Virus record (IMG/VR): IMGVR_UViG_3300050132_000504
Location: 114,102-178,101 of that record
Source of the DNA: a virus
Strand: one strand, 5' to 3'
DNA length: 64,000 nt
The translations under genes were made by a program, and so were the position numbers. Below, piece after piece: positions 14,480 to 22,984 of the stretch. The number at the start of each line of letters is the position of its first letter. The stretch's first letter is position 1. The notes under the pieces were generated by a model. That model saw nothing but the letters and a program-made list of their open reading frames with translations, searched no databases and was not told the DNA's origin.

Positions 14480-15096
14480 AGCTGATTATCTACACGGATG
14501 GTGGCAGCCGTTCAAACTCAGCCACCGAGCCGGGCCCAGCGTCCTGTGCCTTCGTCGCATTCGATGAGCAGCACAAATACGTTGCCTGCCTGAACGAGTC
14601 TCTGATCGGCAGCAACAACGTTGCTGAGTACCGGGGTCTGCTGCTGGCTGTAAACAGCCTGGACCCGTTGCTCGACTTCACATCCGACGTCGATCGTATT
14701 GAGTTCCGCGCGGACTCCCAGCTCCTGGTCAATCAGATGACCAGAGAGTGGAGATGCAAGGACGAGAACCTGATCGTACTTCAACATCGGATCAGGGAAA
14801 TCCTGGCTTTCTATCCAGGCATTGTCATTTCGTATGTGTGGTATCCGCGGGAAGAAAACAGAGAGGCCGATTATCTCTGCAACCTCGCTCTCGACGGCAC
14901 CATCATCGACAACATGTTCGGGCCGCTGCCTGTCAAAACCAATGTCAGAGGCATCTCTGCCGGCCAACTGTTTCGTGCCGGCCGTTTGACCGAATCCCGG
15001 CCTCTGCGTGTAGATCCCGAGGGCTATGCCCTCTGTGGCTCCTGTAAAGAACGTCTCACCAACTGCAAGTGCCCGCCACTTGAGGAAGCAGTATAG
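14476..15096 (+). CDS. RNase H-like protein with C-terminal zinc-binding tail
   Basis: Residues 1-140 match the RNase HI fold: YTDGGS (Asp 7-8), NNVAEYRGLL (Glu), FRADSQLLV (Asp) and READYLCNLAL (final Asp). The tail (residues 185-206) carries CGSCKERLTNCKC, a likely zinc knuckle not usual in RNase HI. 206 aa. Expected to remove RNA primers or R-loops. Coupled to the deformylase by ATGA. Confidence 0.8.
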   Translation: MKLIIYTDGGSRSNSATEPGPASCAFVAFDEQHKYVACLNESLIGSNNVAEYRGLLLAVNSLDPLLDFTSDVDRIEFRADSQLLVNQMTREWRCKDENLIVLQHRIREILAFYPGIVISYVWYPREENREADYLCNLALDGTIIDNMFGPLPVKTNVRGISAGQLFRAGRLTESRPLRVDPEGYALCGSCKERLTNCKCPPLEEAV

Positions 15097-15098
15097 GC

Positions 15099-15797
15099 AT
15101 GGGCTGGATCTCTGGATACTACTCACGCAAGTCACTCATCCGTCAACTGACCACGGACAGCGAACACGGTGGAACTACCCGACGCTGTCTCAAGAAGGTG
15201 ACGAAGGGCAACATCTTATGGTCGGTCTGGGAAATCTCTGCACCAGGCGTGGCCTCGCATCGCTACATCGGATACGACATCATGCAGCGTTTCAAAGGGG
15301 AAGGCTGGGGAGTCAAGTCGCTCGATGAGAGCTGCGGACCTTCCCACTACACCTGTCCGTTGACCTTCTTCACCGATGTCCCTGAACCGCCGAACGACTA
15401 TGCCGCGCGCTGGCGTGCAACGATCAAAGAGCAGGCGGCTGGCCGCAGGGGATTCAAACCTGAAGGTTGGATCAAACTGAAGAGCAACTGCAAGCCTCTC
15501 TTTGTGAGGTGCCGTTCAGTCCGTCCTTTCCGGTGTTATGGGTACAGAATTACCCGCAGGCTTCTGGAAAGACCGGTGCCTGAACTCGACGAACTGCTCG
15601 CCAAGATGGACACTGCATTTGGCGCGTTCGGCCGCAACAGCTGGCACGATATGGATCCTGACGCGGAGACCAGAGCGAAGATGCTAGCCTTTGCGGAAGC
15701 CAACCCATTTCCTGTCGATCGCAAGTTCTTCGAGTGCGAATGCGTGACACCGGCGCTGACAGAGGCTTGGTATCCACAGGAAAGAGAGGCAGCATGA
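15099..15797 (+). CDS. conserved hypothetical protein (resembles DUF6927), 232 aa
   Basis: ATG at 15099, two bases after the RNase H stop. The MGWISGYYSRKSLI start, GNILWSVWEI, RYIGYDIMQRFKGEGWGVK, DESCGPSHYTCPLTFF and YAARWRATI resemble a protein family seen in phages and plasmids, annotated from memory as DUF6927. No catalytic motif is known. Its TGA overlaps the next ATG. Confidence 0.6.
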   Translation: MGWISGYYSRKSLIRQLTTDSEHGGTTRRCLKKVTKGNILWSVWEISAPGVASHRYIGYDIMQRFKGEGWGVKSLDESCGPSHYTCPLTFFTDVPEPPNDYAARWRATIKEQAAGRRGFKPEGWIKLKSNCKPLFVRCRSVRPFRCYGYRITRRLLERPVPELDELLAKMDTAFGAFGRNSWHDMDPDAETRAKMLAFAEANPFPVDRKFFECECVTPALTEAWYPQEREAA

Positions 15798-16036
15798 CGG
15801 AAATCATCGGTGCAGAAGACAACCTTCGAACTTACACCTTCTATTTCCAGATGCCGGAGCTGACCAGTGTCAACATGGGGCAATCGGCAACCGCCAAGGC
15901 TAGCGATTATGGCACGGCGTTCAACCGTGCCTGGAAAGAAGTCAAGAAGCGAAAAGGCGTGAAGGGTCACAGCATCACCCAGATGAAAGTTTCGATTGTG
16001 GTTGCTGAGAAGCCGAAAAACAACACCAATGGCTGA
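15794..16036 (+). CDS. hypothetical protein, 80 aa
   Basis: ATG overlaps the previous stop. Small beta-alpha protein (MTEIIGAEDNLRTYTFYFQM), no recognised family. The following gene starts inside its last codons. Confidence 0.6.
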   Translation: MTEIIGAEDNLRTYTFYFQMPELTSVNMGQSATAKASDYGTAFNRAWKEVKKRKGVKGHSITQMKVSIVVAEKPKNNTNG

Positions 16037-16298
16037 CCCCTTCCTTGCCGAGATCTCGGGGATGTCGGACGAGAAGATCGAGAGGTGCCTGGAGTTCGCA
16101 CAGAAGATCCGTCAGGCAATAACCCAGCAATCCCGATCCAAGGTGCGTGGCTTGCCCAAGCACCTGAAGGATCAGGAAAAGGCTCTTCTGAGGGAGAGGG
16201 CTCGCCGACGCGGCGAAGTGGTGGAAAAGGAAAGTCTGACTGCAGCGCAGGTAGATTACGCCACTTTGTCCTTCTTCTCGACGGATCGTTCGGCATAG
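16029..16298 (+). CDS. hypothetical protein, 89 aa
   Basis: ATG at 16029 inside the preceding gene end. Highly charged helical product (KIERCLEFAQKIRQAITQQ). Its 3' end overlaps, tail to tail by 43 bases, the minus-strand XRE regulator gene. The + strand operon that starts at 13030 ends here. Confidence 0.55.
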   Translation: MADPFLAEISGMSDEKIERCLEFAQKIRQAITQQSRSKVRGLPKHLKDQEKALLRERARRRGEVVEKESLTAAQVDYATLSFFSTDRSA

Positions 16299-16666
16299 AA
16301 CTTGTCAATCATCTTGATGATGGGCTGGCGTATTGGCTGGGGCAGAGCGTAGAGCTTCTGACCCAGCCGATTGGCCTTGGCGGTCTGAGCTGTTTGTTCT
16401 TGTGTCAGGTAGCCCACCAGGCTTGGGTAGACGTCTGCAAAAGCCATCTGGATCATCTCGAGGACCGGAACCTGCAAGACTTCCGCCAGAGCAGGTAACC
16501 GTTCGAAGTTTGGCTTGCGAAGGCCGGATTCGATCATGCCAACAAACTCAGGCGCAGAGACCTTGAGAGCCGCAGCGACCTCGCGCTGCGTCAGGCTCAA
16601 CTCGCGTCGCCGCCGTCTGATGAATGGACCGAAGTGATTGGTGTGCTTTCCTAAAGTGCGTGGCAT
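16256..16666 (-). CDS. XRE-family helix-turn-helix regulator
   Basis: The only complete minus-strand gene seen. Its ATG at 16664-16666 has CCGGAGG upstream; a longer frame to 16711 exists but lacks a better start. Residues 12-70 are a Cro/C1-type HTH (LSLTQREVAAALKVSAPEFV, GMIESGLRKPNFERL), followed by a helical region that probably dimerises. 136 aa. The divergent intergenic space holds an ACTAAC near-palindrome (16711-16722), a natural operator. Likely represses its own and nearby genes. Confidence 0.85.
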   Translation of the reverse strand: MPRTLGKHTNHFGPFIRRRRRELSLTQREVAAALKVSAPEFVGMIESGLRKPNFERLPALAEVLQVPVLEMIQMAFADVYPSLVGYLTQEQTAQTAKANRLGQKLYALPQPIRQPIIKMIDKFYAERSVEKKDKVA

Positions 16667-16710
16667 TCTGCCTCCGGGTTCATTGTCAATCCGAGACCGA
16701 GCCGGAGTCA

Positions 16711-16722
16711 ACTAACAGTTGG
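16711..16722 (+). promoter_or_regulatory. ACTAAC near-palindrome, site 2 (between XRE gene and 16735 gene)
   Basis: ACTAACAGTTGG within the larger palindrome CAACTAACAGTTGG, located in the 68-base divergent gap between the XRE regulator and the next + strand gene. Confidence 0.5.
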
Positions 16723-16734
16723 ATAGGAGAAGAA

Positions 16735-17043
16735 ATGGCAAATCCTTTGGATCGTACATTGGACAAGACGGGGCGCCTGGACGACGAAACAATCCGGGTG
16801 CTTGAGTCTGTCCTGTGCGACATACATCCCCCGATCAACCCAGCGGTCTTATTGTTGGCGATGCGGAACTGGTACCTGGTTTACGGATCAGGTCCGATCA
16901 TCCGGGCATGCACCGACTGGTTTATCCAGGTGGTTCAACTGGACACACACAGGTCCGATCTGTACGACTGCTACCGGGAAGGCCAGGCGCTCTTCACAGA
17001 GAAGACTGGTATCGATCTCGCAGAGAGAGTCGGCGCCCGATGA
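16735..17043 (+). CDS. hypothetical protein, 102 aa
   Basis: ATG at 16735 with ATAGGAGAAGAA upstream. Helical acidic protein (MANPLDRTLDKTGRLDDETI), no recognised family. First gene rightward of the XRE regulator, hence a candidate target of its repression. Stop overlaps the next start. Confidence 0.6.
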   Translation: MANPLDRTLDKTGRLDDETIRVLESVLCDIHPPINPAVLLLAMRNWYLVYGSGPIIRACTDWFIQVVQLDTHRSDLYDCYREGQALFTEKTGIDLAERVGAR

Positions 17044-17387
17044 GAAGCCGCTACACATTCCGGTTGGGCAGGAAAGAACCAACGGGCCTCGAGTTCCTGT
17101 TCAATATCGATGCCGACTGTTCTTCTCAAGCAGTTGCTTCCGGGAACGTTCTGTTGAAGCCCTGTCATCTGGGGTTCCTGGGGCTCCTCGCAAAGCGTTG
17201 GGAATACCTGCGCGGTGCCGAGAACCTTACCGAGGACAACCTCGTTGGGATTCAACCACTCCCATGCCGGCGTCCGGTTCAATTGACGCTGACCTTTGCA
17301 CCCGAGCCGGCGCCCCCGCTCCTGGAAGAGTTGGTGTCACCACAGTTCACCGGATGGGTGCCTCTCCCCGAAGAGCTTTGCTTCTAG
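17040..17387 (+). CDS. hypothetical protein, 115 aa
   Basis: ATGA overlap with the preceding gene. The product MRSRYTFRLGRKEPTGLEFL... ends in a proline-rich stretch (FAPEPAPPLLEELV). No family recognised. Confidence 0.55.
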   Translation: MRSRYTFRLGRKEPTGLEFLFNIDADCSSQAVASGNVLLKPCHLGFLGLLAKRWEYLRGAENLTEDNLVGIQPLPCRRPVQLTLTFAPEPAPPLLEELVSPQFTGWVPLPEELCF

Positions 17388-17403
17388 GGGTTTCCTTCTA
17401 TAT
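17384..17403 (+). promoter_or_regulatory. recurrent 20-bp element, copy 5 (before recD-like gene)
   Basis: CTAGGGGTTTCCTTCTATAT overlaps the TAG of the preceding gene and lies 44 bases before the helicase start. An ACTAAC near-palindrome follows at 17428, so both motif types sit in this 60-base gap. Confidence 0.5.
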
Positions 17404-17427
17404 CATTGCCAGTCCCAGAACTGGCAG

Positions 17428-17440
17428 ACTAACAGTTAGG
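17428..17440 (+). promoter_or_regulatory. ACTAAC near-palindrome, site 3 (before recD-like gene)
   Basis: ACTAACAGTTAGG contains the perfect 11-bp palindrome CTAACNGTTAG. It ends 7 bases before the GTG start, partly overlapping the AGGTGG ribosome binding site, so a bound protein could block initiation as well as transcription. Confidence 0.5.
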
Positions 17441-17447
17441 TGGATTT

Positions 17448-19769
17448 GTGGACGAGCAACAGCATTTCAGGGGTCAGGTTCTATGGCAACGGTATCCCCG
17501 TGTCATGGACAAACCACCCGAGACCACGACCGAAGGCAGCGAGCCTGAGGACAGTTGTACCTTTCGGATTCTGACCGTGCATCCGGTTGAACCGGGGCAG
17601 AAGGATCTGGCTGTCAAATGCAATTCATTCCCCGACTGGGATCCAGATGATCTGTTCGAGTTCCACGGCAAGATGGTTGACGACTCGAAGTATGGGCCAA
17701 CATTCGATGCTGAGCAGGCGGTAAGAGTCATCCCCGATACCATCCGAGGCATCCAGAAGTACCTGGAGAATCACGTCAGGGGCATCGGCAAGAAGACGGC
17801 TGCCGTTCTGATGGCGAAGTTCGGCGTCTCGATCATCAACGTGTTCGACAACTCCCCTGAGCGCCTTACGGAGTGCGACGGCATCGGAGCGGATAAAGCC
17901 GATAAGATCGTGGCATCCTGGAGAAGCCAGCACGACCCAGTGCTTCGCCAACTGGAATTGTGGCTGGCACGTTTCGACATCGGCGGTTCCTGGGGCAAGA
18001 AGTTCCTCGCCGCATTCGGCAAGGATGCTATTCCGATCCTGGAGAAGAATCCCTATCGCTCCATGAAACTGAGTGGGATCGGCTTCAAGAAGGCAGACGA
18101 GATGGCTGCCCGCATGGGCTGGCCGGAATGTTGCCCGGAACGGACCGAAGGCGCAGTCACCTATGTGGTCTCGGAGGCAACCAGCAATGGCCATTGCTTT
18201 CTTGAGCACAACGAGATCGTGGGTACGGTTCGGAAGATCGCCAGCAGCAGGAAAGGCACACTCAACGAGAAGGAACAACTCTCGATGGAGGATGCCCAGC
18301 AGGCGATCATCCGGGTTGTCGAGCGCAAGCAACTGATCATGGAGCCTGTGAAGATCAAGGGAATATCCCTGATCTTCTACTACCTGCCAGTCTTTCACGC
18401 GGCCGAGAAGCGGCTGGCGCAACGGATCGGAGAGCTGCAGAGCTTTCCGCATATTGCGCCTCGCGGCATCGAGGAGACACTGGAACGTGTCGAGAAGGAC
18501 CTGGGCCAAGAGCCGAACGAACAACAGCGTCAGGCGGTCATTGCAGCTCTTCGGAACAACCTGTCGATCCTGACCGGCGGTCCCGGCACTGGCAAGACAA
18601 CCACCCTCAAGATGCTGTTGCGCACGGCAGCCCGACTGGGTCTCAACGTCGAGCTGTGCGCGCCTACTGGCCGCGCTGCCAAGCGCATGGCTGAAGTCAC
18701 CGGTCAGGAAGCGCAGACGGTCCACAAACTGCTGGAGTGGAGCTATGAGGACAATGACTTCCAGCGCAACAAGAAGAACCCGCTCAATTGCAGCCTGCTG
18801 ATCTGCGATGAAGCTTCGATGCTGGATCTCCAGCTCGCCGATTCCCTGATGGACGCCGTACCTGACTCCTGTTCAGTGGTATTTGTGGGTGACGTGGACC
18901 AGCTCCCTTCGGTTGGGCCCGGGATGGTCCTCCGCGACATGATCAACTGCGAGAAGATCCAGGTCACCAAACTGGAGACCATCTTCCGTCAAGCTGAGAA
19001 CTCGCTTATCATCCGCAATGCCTACAAGATCAGGACCGGACAGACGCCGATCTTTCCGGACGTGAAGAAGGGGCAAGGCATTGAAGCCGACTCCTACTTC
19101 ATGGAAGTTCCCAGGGGACCGGAGGGCAAGGACGATCTGGAGTGGATCAAAGCGAAGCTGCCTCCGGTCATTCAACGGATCGTTGCCAAGCACGCCGTCG
19201 ATCCTATCAGGGACATTCAAATCCTGACGCCGATGCGAATCGGCCCAGCAGGTTCGATTGAGTTCAACAAAGTTCTCCAGGAAACACTGAATCCCAACGG
19301 CAAGGAAGTAACTGTCAAAGGTCACAAGTTTCGGACCGGTGACCGTGTGATGCAACTGGCTAACAACTACCAGCAGGGCATGGAGATCTCGAACGGCGAC
19401 ATCGGGTTCATCAAGGAATTCGATGAAACCCATAAAGAGATCCTGATCGATTTCTACGGCCGATTGGTTCGTTATCCCTTCAAGGAGACGGACAACCTGT
19501 CGCTCTCTTACGCAGCCACGACTCACAAGAGCCAGGGCAGCGAGTTTGAAATTGTAATTCTCCTCATGACGATGCACCACTATCCGATGCTTGAGCGTAA
19601 CCTTCTCTACACAGCGAACACCAGGGCCAGGAAGATGATCGTCTTCCTCGCGTCCTGGGCCGCGGTCAAGCGGGCAGTGGAGCAGTGCAACGTCAACTGC
19701 CGGAATACCTTCCTTGTCCAACGTATTCGCAAGGAGGTCAAGGCAGTCGAGTTGCCGGCGGCTGCTTAG
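17448..19769 (+). CDS. RecD2-like SF1B DNA helicase
   Basis: GTG at 17448 with AGGTGG upstream; 773 aa. The N-terminal part has RecD2-type helix-hairpin-helix repeats (VRGIGKKTAAVLMAKFG, CDGIGADKADKI, LSGIGFKKADEMA, residues 100-225). Motor motifs are GGPGTGKTT (about 377), CAPTGRAAKRM, ICDEASMLD (about 452), VGDVDQLPSVGPG, TPMRIGPAG and the C-terminal ATTHKSQGSEFE (about 689). RecD2 proteins are 5'-3' helicases; there is no RecB or RecC here, so it probably acts alone in replication or recombination. Confidence 0.9.
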   Translation: MDEQQHFRGQVLWQRYPRVMDKPPETTTEGSEPEDSCTFRILTVHPVEPGQKDLAVKCNSFPDWDPDDLFEFHGKMVDDSKYGPTFDAEQAVRVIPDTIRGIQKYLENHVRGIGKKTAAVLMAKFGVSIINVFDNSPERLTECDGIGADKADKIVASWRSQHDPVLRQLELWLARFDIGGSWGKKFLAAFGKDAIPILEKNPYRSMKLSGIGFKKADEMAARMGWPECCPERTEGAVTYVVSEATSNGHCFLEHNEIVGTVRKIASSRKGTLNEKEQLSMEDAQQAIIRVVERKQLIMEPVKIKGISLIFYYLPVFHAAEKRLAQRIGELQSFPHIAPRGIEETLERVEKDLGQEPNEQQRQAVIAALRNNLSILTGGPGTGKTTTLKMLLRTAARLGLNVELCAPTGRAAKRMAEVTGQEAQTVHKLLEWSYEDNDFQRNKKNPLNCSLLICDEASMLDLQLADSLMDAVPDSCSVVFVGDVDQLPSVGPGMVLRDMINCEKIQVTKLETIFRQAENSLIIRNAYKIRTGQTPIFPDVKKGQGIEADSYFMEVPRGPEGKDDLEWIKAKLPPVIQRIVAKHAVDPIRDIQILTPMRIGPAGSIEFNKVLQETLNPNGKEVTVKGHKFRTGDRVMQLANNYQQGMEISNGDIGFIKEFDETHKEILIDFYGRLVRYPFKETDNLSLSYAATTHKSQGSEFEIVILLMTMHHYPMLERNLLYTANTRARKMIVFLASWAAVKRAVEQCNVNCRNTFLVQRIRKEVKAVELPAAA

Positions 19770-19774
19770 TTTCT

Positions 19775-20146
19775 ATGACACGCTTTCTCACAGGAATGAC
19801 TCACGCAATCGTCACTGTTCCCGAGCGCAAGGACTCGGACAGCAGTGGCATCAGAGCCACGGTCTCCTTTTGCTTTGGACCGGGTGATGAGAATGCCATT
19901 ACCTGCATTCATTACCGTCGCTGCGAGAGCGGAACCTTTTGGACGGTTCCGCACGTAGAGATCATCGAAGCCGGTCGCAAGACCATGGTTCCGGTGTTTC
20001 GTGGCGAACTGCTGGAGAAGATGTGCCAAGCCGCGGCCCGCGCACTTGAGCGAGTCAAAGAACAAATCGGCGCCCCGCAATGGGGCACCAGCTACCGGGT
20101 CTTTGGAAGCCCCGACGGTTCACCTATGGTGGAGGTAATCACGTAA
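19775..20146 (+). CDS. hypothetical protein, 123 aa
   Basis: ATG at 19775 shortly after the helicase stop; a second Met is at 19796. Beta-rich protein (RATVSFCFGPGDENAITCIH) without recognised motif. Its TAA overlaps the next ATG. Confidence 0.55.
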   Translation: MTRFLTGMTHAIVTVPERKDSDSSGIRATVSFCFGPGDENAITCIHYRRCESGTFWTVPHVEIIEAGRKTMVPVFRGELLEKMCQAAARALERVKEQIGAPQWGTSYRVFGSPDGSPMVEVIT

Positions 20147-20526
20147 TGGTACTCGTGGAACGTATGGTCCTGTTGCTGATTGAGATGGCTCCCAACAACT
20201 GTATGACGGAAGCGAACTTACTGTTAGTTTGTTCCGTGATGAACAAACGGCACGGCCTGCAACTGGGAAATGGCCTTGACCACTTTCACCAGATGCTCAA
20301 CTCGCTGAACGAGTTGTATATCGAGCGAGGCCCGTACGGTTTCCGCCTGGGTGAGGGTGGCCGTGCCGAGCTGGAAGAAATTCACAGACGGCAGGCCCCT
20401 TTCTGCCGCAAGTTCAAAGCGGTCGTTAGCCCGATCATCAACCGCACCGTTCCACCGAGGAGTTGTTCAAATGCCACTGTACGAATTCAAATGCCCCGAC
20501 GAGAAGAAGTGTGGGCATCAATTTGA
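20146..20526 (+). CDS. hypothetical protein, 126 aa
   Basis: ATG overlaps the preceding TAA and has GGAGG 11 bases upstream. Helical, perhaps winged-helix-like (NELYIERGPYGFRLGEGG), but no family recognised. The sequence near 20217-20229 (minus) resembles the ACTAAC motif, although it lies inside the gene. Its end overlaps the zinc-ribbon gene by 56 bases in another frame. Confidence 0.5.
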   Translation: MVLVERMVLLLIEMAPNNCMTEANLLLVCSVMNKRHGLQLGNGLDHFHQMLNSLNELYIERGPYGFRLGEGGRAELEEIHRRQAPFCRKFKAVVSPIINRTVPPRSCSNATVRIQMPRREEVWASI

Positions 20527-20638
20527 AGAACTGGTGCCGATGGGCACTGAGCAGAAACCCTGTCCGAAGTGTGGGGCTCCGGCCAAACACATTCCGAGCG
20601 GCGGCCAACGGTTCCATTTCAATTGGTTCGAGGAATAA
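20471..20638 (+). CDS. FmdB-type zinc-ribbon protein, 55 aa
   Basis: ATG at 20471 with GAGGAG upstream. MPLYEFKCPDEKKCGHQFEE, then KPCPKCGAPAKHIPSG, is the typical small FmdB/CxxC regulatory-type zinc ribbon. The function of this family is poorly known; phages often carry it next to recombination genes. It sits immediately before the Rad52-like gene. Confidence 0.75.
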   Translation: MPLYEFKCPDEKKCGHQFEELVPMGTEQKPCPKCGAPAKHIPSGGQRFHFNWFEE

Positions 20639-20640
20639 TC

Positions 20641-21567
20641 ATGCCACCGAGAAAGAACAATGCACCCGCACTGGTTGCGGCTGCTACCACTGCTGAAGTT
20701 ACCTCTGCTGTCGAGGTGCAGGAACCTGAAGCTGTCGTTGAACCTCATGTTCTGACAGACATCGACCGGCTCATGCGCGGCGGCGGTCAAGACGAGCGGG
20801 CTCTTCCGCTTTACCTGCAGGACTGGGCCAAAACGATCGAGCTGCTGAAGGCGCCATTCCATCCCGACGATGTGTCATTCCTTCCCCAGACGATCGATTA
20901 CACGGCCAAGACCGCAACCGCGGCAGCCTATGCCGACTCGCGGGTTTATACCGCACGAATGAACGAAGTCATCGGCTATGGCTTCTGGCAGTCCGAAGTG
21001 ACCCGGGTGGACATCGCGCCGTTCACCAAGATCATCAAGGCCAAGCTCGATTACAAAACCAAGGAAGTCATCTCGCCGCAGTCGGAGATCAGTGCCCACA
21101 AGGTGGGTGCGGTCGTCCGGGTCGGCATCTGGATGGGACCGCTTTTGGGATGGGTCTGGCAGGATTCGAGCGGCGCCAAGGACACAGCGGACGAGAACTG
21201 GATCACCTCGGCAGAAGCGCAGGCTTACAAGCGCGCCATGTCCAAATGGGGTCCTGGGATCTACTTCTATTCCTTCGGAAAGCTGAGCTATCCCTATGAC
21301 CCGAAGACCGGGCAATGGAAACAGCAGCCCCAGATCCCCGAATGGGCCTACCCGATCAACTACTGCAACGATTGCGGTGAGCAGATCGTGACCATCCAGT
21401 ACACGGACAAGGACAACATCACCCAGTCTATGCACGCCTGGGACATCTACCTGCGGGGCATGGCCCAGTATGGCGTCGGTGTCTGTCCGAAATGCTCCAA
21501 GGCGCGACGTAATGCCGCGACCAGTCCGGAGGCTCAGAGCCGACTGCAGGAACAGCAGGCAGCCTAA
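20641..21567 (+). CDS. Rad52-like single-strand annealing protein
   Basis: ATG at 20641 with GAGGAATAATC upstream; 308 aa. After a disordered start of about 40 residues comes a Rad52-type core: YADSRVYTARMNEVIGYGFW, GAVVRVGIWMGPLLGWVWQD, ENWITSAEAQAYKRAMSKWG and GIYFYSFGKLSYP. The C-terminal part has a zinc ribbon (CNDCG ... CPKC). Phage annealing proteins pair complementary strands during recombination-dependent replication. It is followed by the sliding clamp after a terminator. Assignment is by pattern; Erf- or Sak-type relatives are alternatives. Confidence 0.75.
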   Translation: MPPRKNNAPALVAAATTAEVTSAVEVQEPEAVVEPHVLTDIDRLMRGGGQDERALPLYLQDWAKTIELLKAPFHPDDVSFLPQTIDYTAKTATAAAYADSRVYTARMNEVIGYGFWQSEVTRVDIAPFTKIIKAKLDYKTKEVISPQSEISAHKVGAVVRVGIWMGPLLGWVWQDSSGAKDTADENWITSAEAQAYKRAMSKWGPGIYFYSFGKLSYPYDPKTGQWKQQPQIPEWAYPINYCNDCGEQIVTIQYTDKDNITQSMHAWDIYLRGMAQYGVGVCPKCSKARRNAATSPEAQSRLQEQQAA

Positions 21568-21573
21568 CCCAAA

Positions 21574-21591
21574 GGCGGGAGCGATCCCGCC
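21574..21591 (+). terminator. hairpin terminator between Rad52-like gene and clamp
   Basis: GGCGGGA-GCGA-TCCCGCC, perfect 7-bp stem with a GCGA tetraloop, followed by TTGCATTTC, 6 bases after the stop codon. Confidence 0.65.
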
Positions 21592-21617
21592 TTGCATTTC
21601 TCACGGAGAACCAACAC

Positions 21618-22817
21618 ATGAAATTCCAGATCAAGGTCGGAGACCTGCTCGCTGCAGTGAACGACGTCTCCTTCACGATTGACAAGAAGAGCACGGAAGG
21701 TTCCGGCGGAATCCTGGTCAGGGCGTTTAAGACTGAGACCGAAGCAGCCGTTCTGTTGTACACCACCATGCACAAAGCCGAGACTGTCATCAAGCATTCA
21801 GCCACGGTCGAATTGCCTGGTCAAGCCTTACTCGATCCAGGGCAGCTTCGTGCCGGCCTGCTCCACCGCGACCCGGATGATATTGCCGACGTCTCGCGCA
21901 TCGAGAAGAAGGATCAGCCGACCAAGATCCAGGTGAAGATCGGCAAGAGCATCTTCCATCTGAGCGACAATCCGACCGGCATGGATGAGATGGCCAAGCG
22001 GATGCAGGAGATTCCTTTCCGGCAGCCCGAAGCCTACACCATGAAGGGGCAGGCTTTGTCCGAGTTCGTACGCCGGGTTTCGTTCTGCATCCCCGACGAG
22101 AACGAAGGCACCCAGCAGTTCGAGCTGGGCGGTATGCGCCTGCTCTGCGGCGATGAGGGCTTTGAAGCGCAGGCGACGGACGGCCACGCTTGCGCGCGGA
22201 TCATTATCAAGGGCGAGAAAGGCCCGCAGAAGATGGAGAGCATCCTGCTCCCGCGTCTGGCGCTGCCTGCCCTGGCCAAGCTGGTCAAGAAGGAAGACGG
22301 TGTGAAGGTCATCGAAGGCCCGAAGAATGGCCGTAACGATGTCGTCAAGCTGTTCTTCAAGATCGGCGACAACACCTTCTTCGGCACCAGGCTACTGCTC
22401 GGAACCTTCCCGGCCATCGTGAGTGTTCTTCGGACTCACGCCCCGGACTTCTGGTTCAAGATCGACCGGGAACAGCTCAAGCAGGTGCTCGAACGCGCGC
22501 CGGCTTTCGATGAGCTGTTGCTGGTGAAGCTCCAGGTTGTCGGTGACGTGATTCGTGTCATCACCAAGGGCAAGAATGCCGACATCACAGACGAGCTTCC
22601 GATTGAGCGGGAAGAGGGAATGCCGGCAGATCTCAACATCTCGATCACCACCAACCTCCCGTATGTGAAAAACGTGGCCAGCGGTTCCAACCTCGAGAAG
22701 CTCCGCTTCGGAGTGAGTGACTACAACGTGAAGGCGAAGGCGGCCAAGGCGTTGATCGTGGATGACGCGAACGATGGGATCGACGCGACCTACGCGATCA
22801 TGCCGGTGAGGCCCTAG
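21618..22817 (+). CDS. dnaN: DNA polymerase sliding clamp (DnaN/beta-like)
   Basis: ATG at 21618 after CACGGAGAACCAACAC; 399 aa, close to the usual 370. Family features include RRVSFCIPDENEGTQQFELG, MRLLCGDEGFEAQATDGHA (the ATDGHR-type block), FFKIGDNTFFGTRLLLGTFP and the C-terminal ATYAIMPVRP, equivalent to the VxPMRL end. The ring tethers the polymerase to DNA and would be loaded by the DnaX-like protein 3 kb downstream. Its divergence from bacterial DnaN suggests a long phage history. Confidence 0.85.
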   Translation: MKFQIKVGDLLAAVNDVSFTIDKKSTEGSGGILVRAFKTETEAAVLLYTTMHKAETVIKHSATVELPGQALLDPGQLRAGLLHRDPDDIADVSRIEKKDQPTKIQVKIGKSIFHLSDNPTGMDEMAKRMQEIPFRQPEAYTMKGQALSEFVRRVSFCIPDENEGTQQFELGGMRLLCGDEGFEAQATDGHACARIIIKGEKGPQKMESILLPRLALPALAKLVKKEDGVKVIEGPKNGRNDVVKLFFKIGDNTFFGTRLLLGTFPAIVSVLRTHAPDFWFKIDREQLKQVLERAPAFDELLLVKLQVVGDVIRVITKGKNADITDELPIEREEGMPADLNISITTNLPYVKNVASGSNLEKLRFGVSDYNVKAKAAKALIVDDANDGIDATYAIMPVRP

Positions 22818-22819
22818 CC

Positions 22820-22984
22820 GTGGACATCCTGGCTTTTGTTGTTGCCAGACTGTTCACGAAGACTTTCTGGCTCCTGGTGGGTGTGACATTTGTGGGCGTC
22901 GTAATGATGGGCGCCCGGTCTTCCTACCGTAACAGCATCTTCCAGGCGGCTGGAGAAACGATTGGCAAGAGGTTCAATCGCTGA
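22820..22984 (+). CDS. small membrane protein, 54 aa
   Basis: GTG at 22820, two bases after the clamp stop. Residues 5-30 (AFVVARLFTKTFWLLVGVTF) form one transmembrane helix, followed by a basic tail, so it is probably an inner-membrane protein with cytoplasmic C-terminus. No family recognised. It overlaps the start of the UDG gene. Confidence 0.5.
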   Translation: MDILAFVVARLFTKTFWLLVGVTFVGVVMMGARSSYRNSIFQAAGETIGKRFNR